Assembly (NCBI GenBank): GCA_907165065.1
Contig: OU015528.1
Span: 39,733,515-39,797,514, forward strand
DNA length: 64,000 nt
Source of the DNA: Caprimulgus europaeus
Taxonomy: Eukaryota > Chordata > Aves > Caprimulgiformes > Caprimulgidae
Direction of reading: 5' to 3'
Both the position numbers and the translations under genes were made by a program. The notes beneath the pieces are model-generated. The model had not been told where the DNA came from, did no database searches, and saw only the letters and a program-made list of their open reading frames with translations. Below are positions 60,401 through 64,000 of the stretch, one piece after another (the first letter of the stretch is position 1; the number at the start of each line of letters is the position of its first letter).

Positions 60401-63400
60401 CGCTGAAAAGTTGTAAAAGACTGCAGGGGCCTTACAGTGCACGCACTCAAGCTTCAGTTACATAGTTGTAGTGGCCCAGTTTCTTATTATAAAATAAAAC
60501 TGAAAAATAAAATCTGTGCCTCATTTTCTAGCCTCCTGTCCATCAACGATCCTGTAGGATTTTTTCAGTATTCATGGAATGAAGCAATCCTGAAGTTATG
60601 GTGTATGTTTAAAAATAAGTATGTATAACATCATTTATGTGCATTTGTGCAGTGCACTGCAGTGTCTGAATCCTTATAAAGGATCTAGAAATATAAAATC
60701 TTTAGTAATATTCTTGCTTTTCGCATTCAATTAAAAAAAAAAAAACTTCTGACCACATATTTTACCTGCCTGCATATTATTAATATTATCTCTTTGTACA
60801 TGTCTCCACTGTTGTAGTTTGGGGTGGTATGAGGACTTCAATAGCGTATAAGACTGAAATGTGATCTCTGAGCTAGAGGGTGTGTGTATTTGTTCCAACA
60901 AACTTCCAAAACTTGAATTTTATACAATGTGTAGGCTATCACCTGTGTTCTCTTAGCATTGTAGTTTACCAATCTTAAACCTAAAAGGAACTGCACATAA
61001 GAAAAAGAAAAGTCTTACTGCTTTTTGCTAATAACTATCCAGTGATGATTTCAGCTGGAATGAGATTTCACCTGAAATGTCATCAGAGGTTGAAAACTAT
61101 TTTTTCTCGTTGTTGAATAAGGTAACGCAGTAGTTCAAATAGTTTAGTTGCATCTTTTGATATTCTACCTCACTTTATTTTCTCATTTCCTTGACATTTT
61201 ATGTCCAAAAGCTAGGTAGTGTAAATATCTTCATATGAGACAATGTGTACATGAGCAAGTTTACTTCACGTTCACAGCTTTTAATACTACATAAGGCAAT
61301 AATTTTGGATTAATAGACCCCTGAGTACCGAAGCATTTCAAATCCTTTTTCATTTGACCATTCGATGACCTGATAACTATTTCCTGTCCCTGAGTAAGGT
61401 TGTGACCCAGGTCTTAGAGTGCAAAAGACAGATAATTTTAGCAACAAGTTAAATCCAAATGGATTTGGTTGGAGGGGGTAAAGGAGAATAGGTTTGGCTA
61501 AATTCCTCTAAAATAAAATGTTACAGGACTTGGATTTAGTACGTCTAGTTAAAAGTAATTGTTGAATTTGTTGCCATGTGTTTGGATGCCTGGGGACTGT
61601 AGTCAGTATTGGGGTGGTTTGTTTATTTGTTTTGCTTTTCCTGAACAATACCCAATACTCTTTTTACCCTTCAAAAAAACAATTGCTAATAGTGCATTTT
61701 CAGATGTATTTCAAGCATTTTCCAAAGAGAGTATTTCAAGGATTAAAATCATATTGGTATGCAAATGGTATTTTAACATAGATGACATAAAATGTATGTT
61801 CTTTGGCCATAAAAGTATCACGAAGGTTGCATTGCATAAATGTTAATCTTGCAAAAGAATATCCATTTGGTATGGAGCTGTGAACAACCAATATAATATA
61901 TTCTTGGAAATATTTTATGGATAGAAATCTTGTTTCAGTTGGACAACATGATACATTTTAAGTCACAATTAATGTTTCCTGTAGCTATACATTTTAATAG
62001 CAATGCCTCTGCATATTTTAAGTATTTTTAGAAATGAATTAAAGGAAGGCCTTCACCCCAGAGATTTTCACTGATTTGAAAATATAATTGATTAAAGGTC
62101 CATATAAAAGGACCTTTTTTTTTTTCCTATTCTGTAATGGGAACTATGCTGTTATGGAGAATTAATACTATTAATGAGGTCAGAGATCTATGGCATTCCA
62201 AAAAGACCATTTTCATGTGTTTCATATTGAACACACATTTAAAGCTTTTTCTTTTTTATAAGTAATAATGTTGTGGTTCAGATAGATAATATGTTTTGGT
62301 AATGTGCAACATTTTTCAAGCAAAACAGTAAAACAAGACCCTAAAATTGAAATCTAAGTATTGAAAATTTTGTACTATTCAATGTTTGTAATATGTAATC
62401 TATAAAATAGTATGTATGGTAAATTTAGATGACTTTACAAGGAATTGCAAGTAACTAAAGTGTTTTAATAAAAATATACAATCATGCAGTGATATCTGTG
62501 TAACTTCTATGCTGTTATTTCTTTAATGTATATCTTCCAGCTTCATAACTTTACAGTTCAGTTCTTACCACATGCAATGCAGAAACTTTTTAACAGTTGT
62601 TGGAAATTCATAGGTTTGTGCTGTTTTGGTGTAGGCACTGCAGATATTTTATCTGCATTATGTGTATAAAAAAGGTAGAAATACTGAATATTCCAGGGTT
62701 TTTTTAATATATATTTTTTCTCATGTTCTTAAGAAAGGCTGCATACAGAGATAATATTTTTGATAAAGTTTTATTTACATGACAGTCTAGAATAGTTCTT
62801 CCTTTGCATGTTTGTTGTCAGGTTAGCTGATCCAGTATGGTTATAATTTCATAATTTGATAGCTTTGTAGAATCTTGTAGATAACCGAGTCCAGGTAATG
62901 AGATAAAGAAATCCAAGTAGCCAGACAAAAAAACAACTTTATTTTACTTTCACAATCATCATTGAACAAGCAAATAATTAATAGCTTTATTTTTTTAATG
63001 GTTTCTAAATGCAGATTGAGTGTCAGGGTTACTAAGAAAATGACTGTAGAAAGTAATTTCCCTAAAGCTCTTGCATGCTTATTGTTTCCTAATATGAAGC
63101 AAGCTTAGTAATTTTCAGTTTATGAAGAGACCAAGGATATCTTTTGTCAAAGATAGAATTTAATTTTTTGAAAGGAGGAATTTAAACACTACTCCGTATT
63201 TCAAAGTTAAATTTATTTGCTTTAGTAGCTGATATATATTTTGTAATTGAGAAATTCGTAGTGAATGTAAAAGAAAGGAAGCTATGTGCTACTAAGGCAG
63301 AAAGTTCTGATTTAACCTACCAATGACCTGGCTTTGTTTGTTCAGATGACAGTTCTAAAAGTGTGCAGAGAATATCCCCTTTTAATACAGTTATTTGCCG

Positions 63401-64000
63401 CAAGCCGTGACCTCACTGCCTGTCAGGGAGCAGGTCTGAATTGGCCCTTTCTCTGATATCGTGACATTGCTTCTGTTGCCTCGATTGTGACCTCTGATTG
63501 CATGATACCCCTGAGAGTTCAATTTAATAAGCGTGACTCCTGACTCTTAGCCAGGTCTGCCTTCTTAGGTTTTGTCAGACTCTACTTGTAGTCTGGTCTA
63601 CATATGCTAAAACGCTGCATAGGCTGTCATCATACCATGTGAGTTGTGTGCACTGTATTCAAAATTCTCTTTCAAACATCTCTCATTTATTGCGAATGGG
63701 AATAGCTTACTTGGAATAAATTTTAAAATTTGCTTCTTCCACAGTTATAGCTGTTCAAGATTTTGGGGTTTTAATACCAAATGTACAAATAGCTACCATT
63801 ATTTCACTATATTACTAAGCATGCGAGTTATCCATTTGTCATACTAATTACTTACTTTGAACTTCCCTATGAGAGTGTTCTATATTTCTGTGACTTTCCA
63901 TCAACAATATGTTTGTTCATTATAGAAATAGTAGGGGCAAATATATTTTCATTGCGTAGTTAATACAGTTGCACAAGGAGACAGTACTGATGAGCATCCC
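54436..64000 (+). other. Downstream LRRIQ1 intron (5' part), no exon identified
   Basis: AT-rich sequence after the donor of exon m. I looked for an exon starting with two bases of a split Gly codon and continuing with the charged C-terminal sequence of LRRIQ1, and found none. It includes a TG/TA-rich stretch near 57416-57490 and an unexplained 158-codon open frame at 58202-58678. No CR1 or LTR copy was recognised. Confidence 0.65.

Noticed and set aside
60640-60665. Short palindrome GCAGTGCACTGC
   Set aside because: Only 12 bases, expected by chance in a window of this size.

Overview
This window is intronic and exonic vertebrate nuclear DNA, most likely from a bird. The repeats point that way: several CR1 LINE fragments with the avian-style CR1 3' end, and three copies of one ERVL-type solo LTR. 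No mammalian SINEs or L1 were recognised. The DNA is AT-rich, and no operon, CRISPR array, tRNA, rRNA or microbial gene is seen. The call of 'bird' is inferred from repeat types only.

One protein-coding gene spans the window on the + strand: LRRIQ1 (leucine-rich repeats and IQ motif containing 1). Thirteen consecutive internal coding exons can be placed between 2574 and 54435. Every intron has GT-AG ends and every exon phase joins correctly, giving 630 complete codons without a stop. In order they encode seven or eight leucine-rich repeats and an LRR cap (exons at 2574-14797), a long polar linker (24812-25282), two IQ calmodulin-binding motifs (27331-30157), and a charged, serine/lysine-rich C-terminal region with two blocks that look conserved (44513-54435). 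The start and the last part of the gene lie outside the window or were not found.

Region by region: 1-2573 is intron with nothing recognised. 2574-14797 carries the LRR exons and one antisense CR1 (10361-11092). The 10-kb intron 14798-24811 holds most of the recognisable mobile DNA: a CR1 with an LTR inserted in it (15893-16973), a CR1 with a large internal deletion (17901-20048), a solo LTR containing an AT microsatellite (20073-20738), and an LTR piece with a CR1 inserted in it (about 22198-22795). 24812-30157 carries the linker and IQ exons. The 14.4-kb intron 30158-44512 contains one antisense CR1 of another subfamily (39591-40380). Four exons cluster at 44513-46607, a lone exon lies at 54334-54435, and 54436-64000 is AT-rich DNA in which no further exon could be placed.

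I see no novel gene system. The most notable structures are the two nested insertions with readable target-site duplications, a perfect 24-bp-arm palindrome at 8853-8901, and a CR1 that keeps a 227-codon open reverse-transcriptase tail next to a deletion and a changed endonuclease motif.
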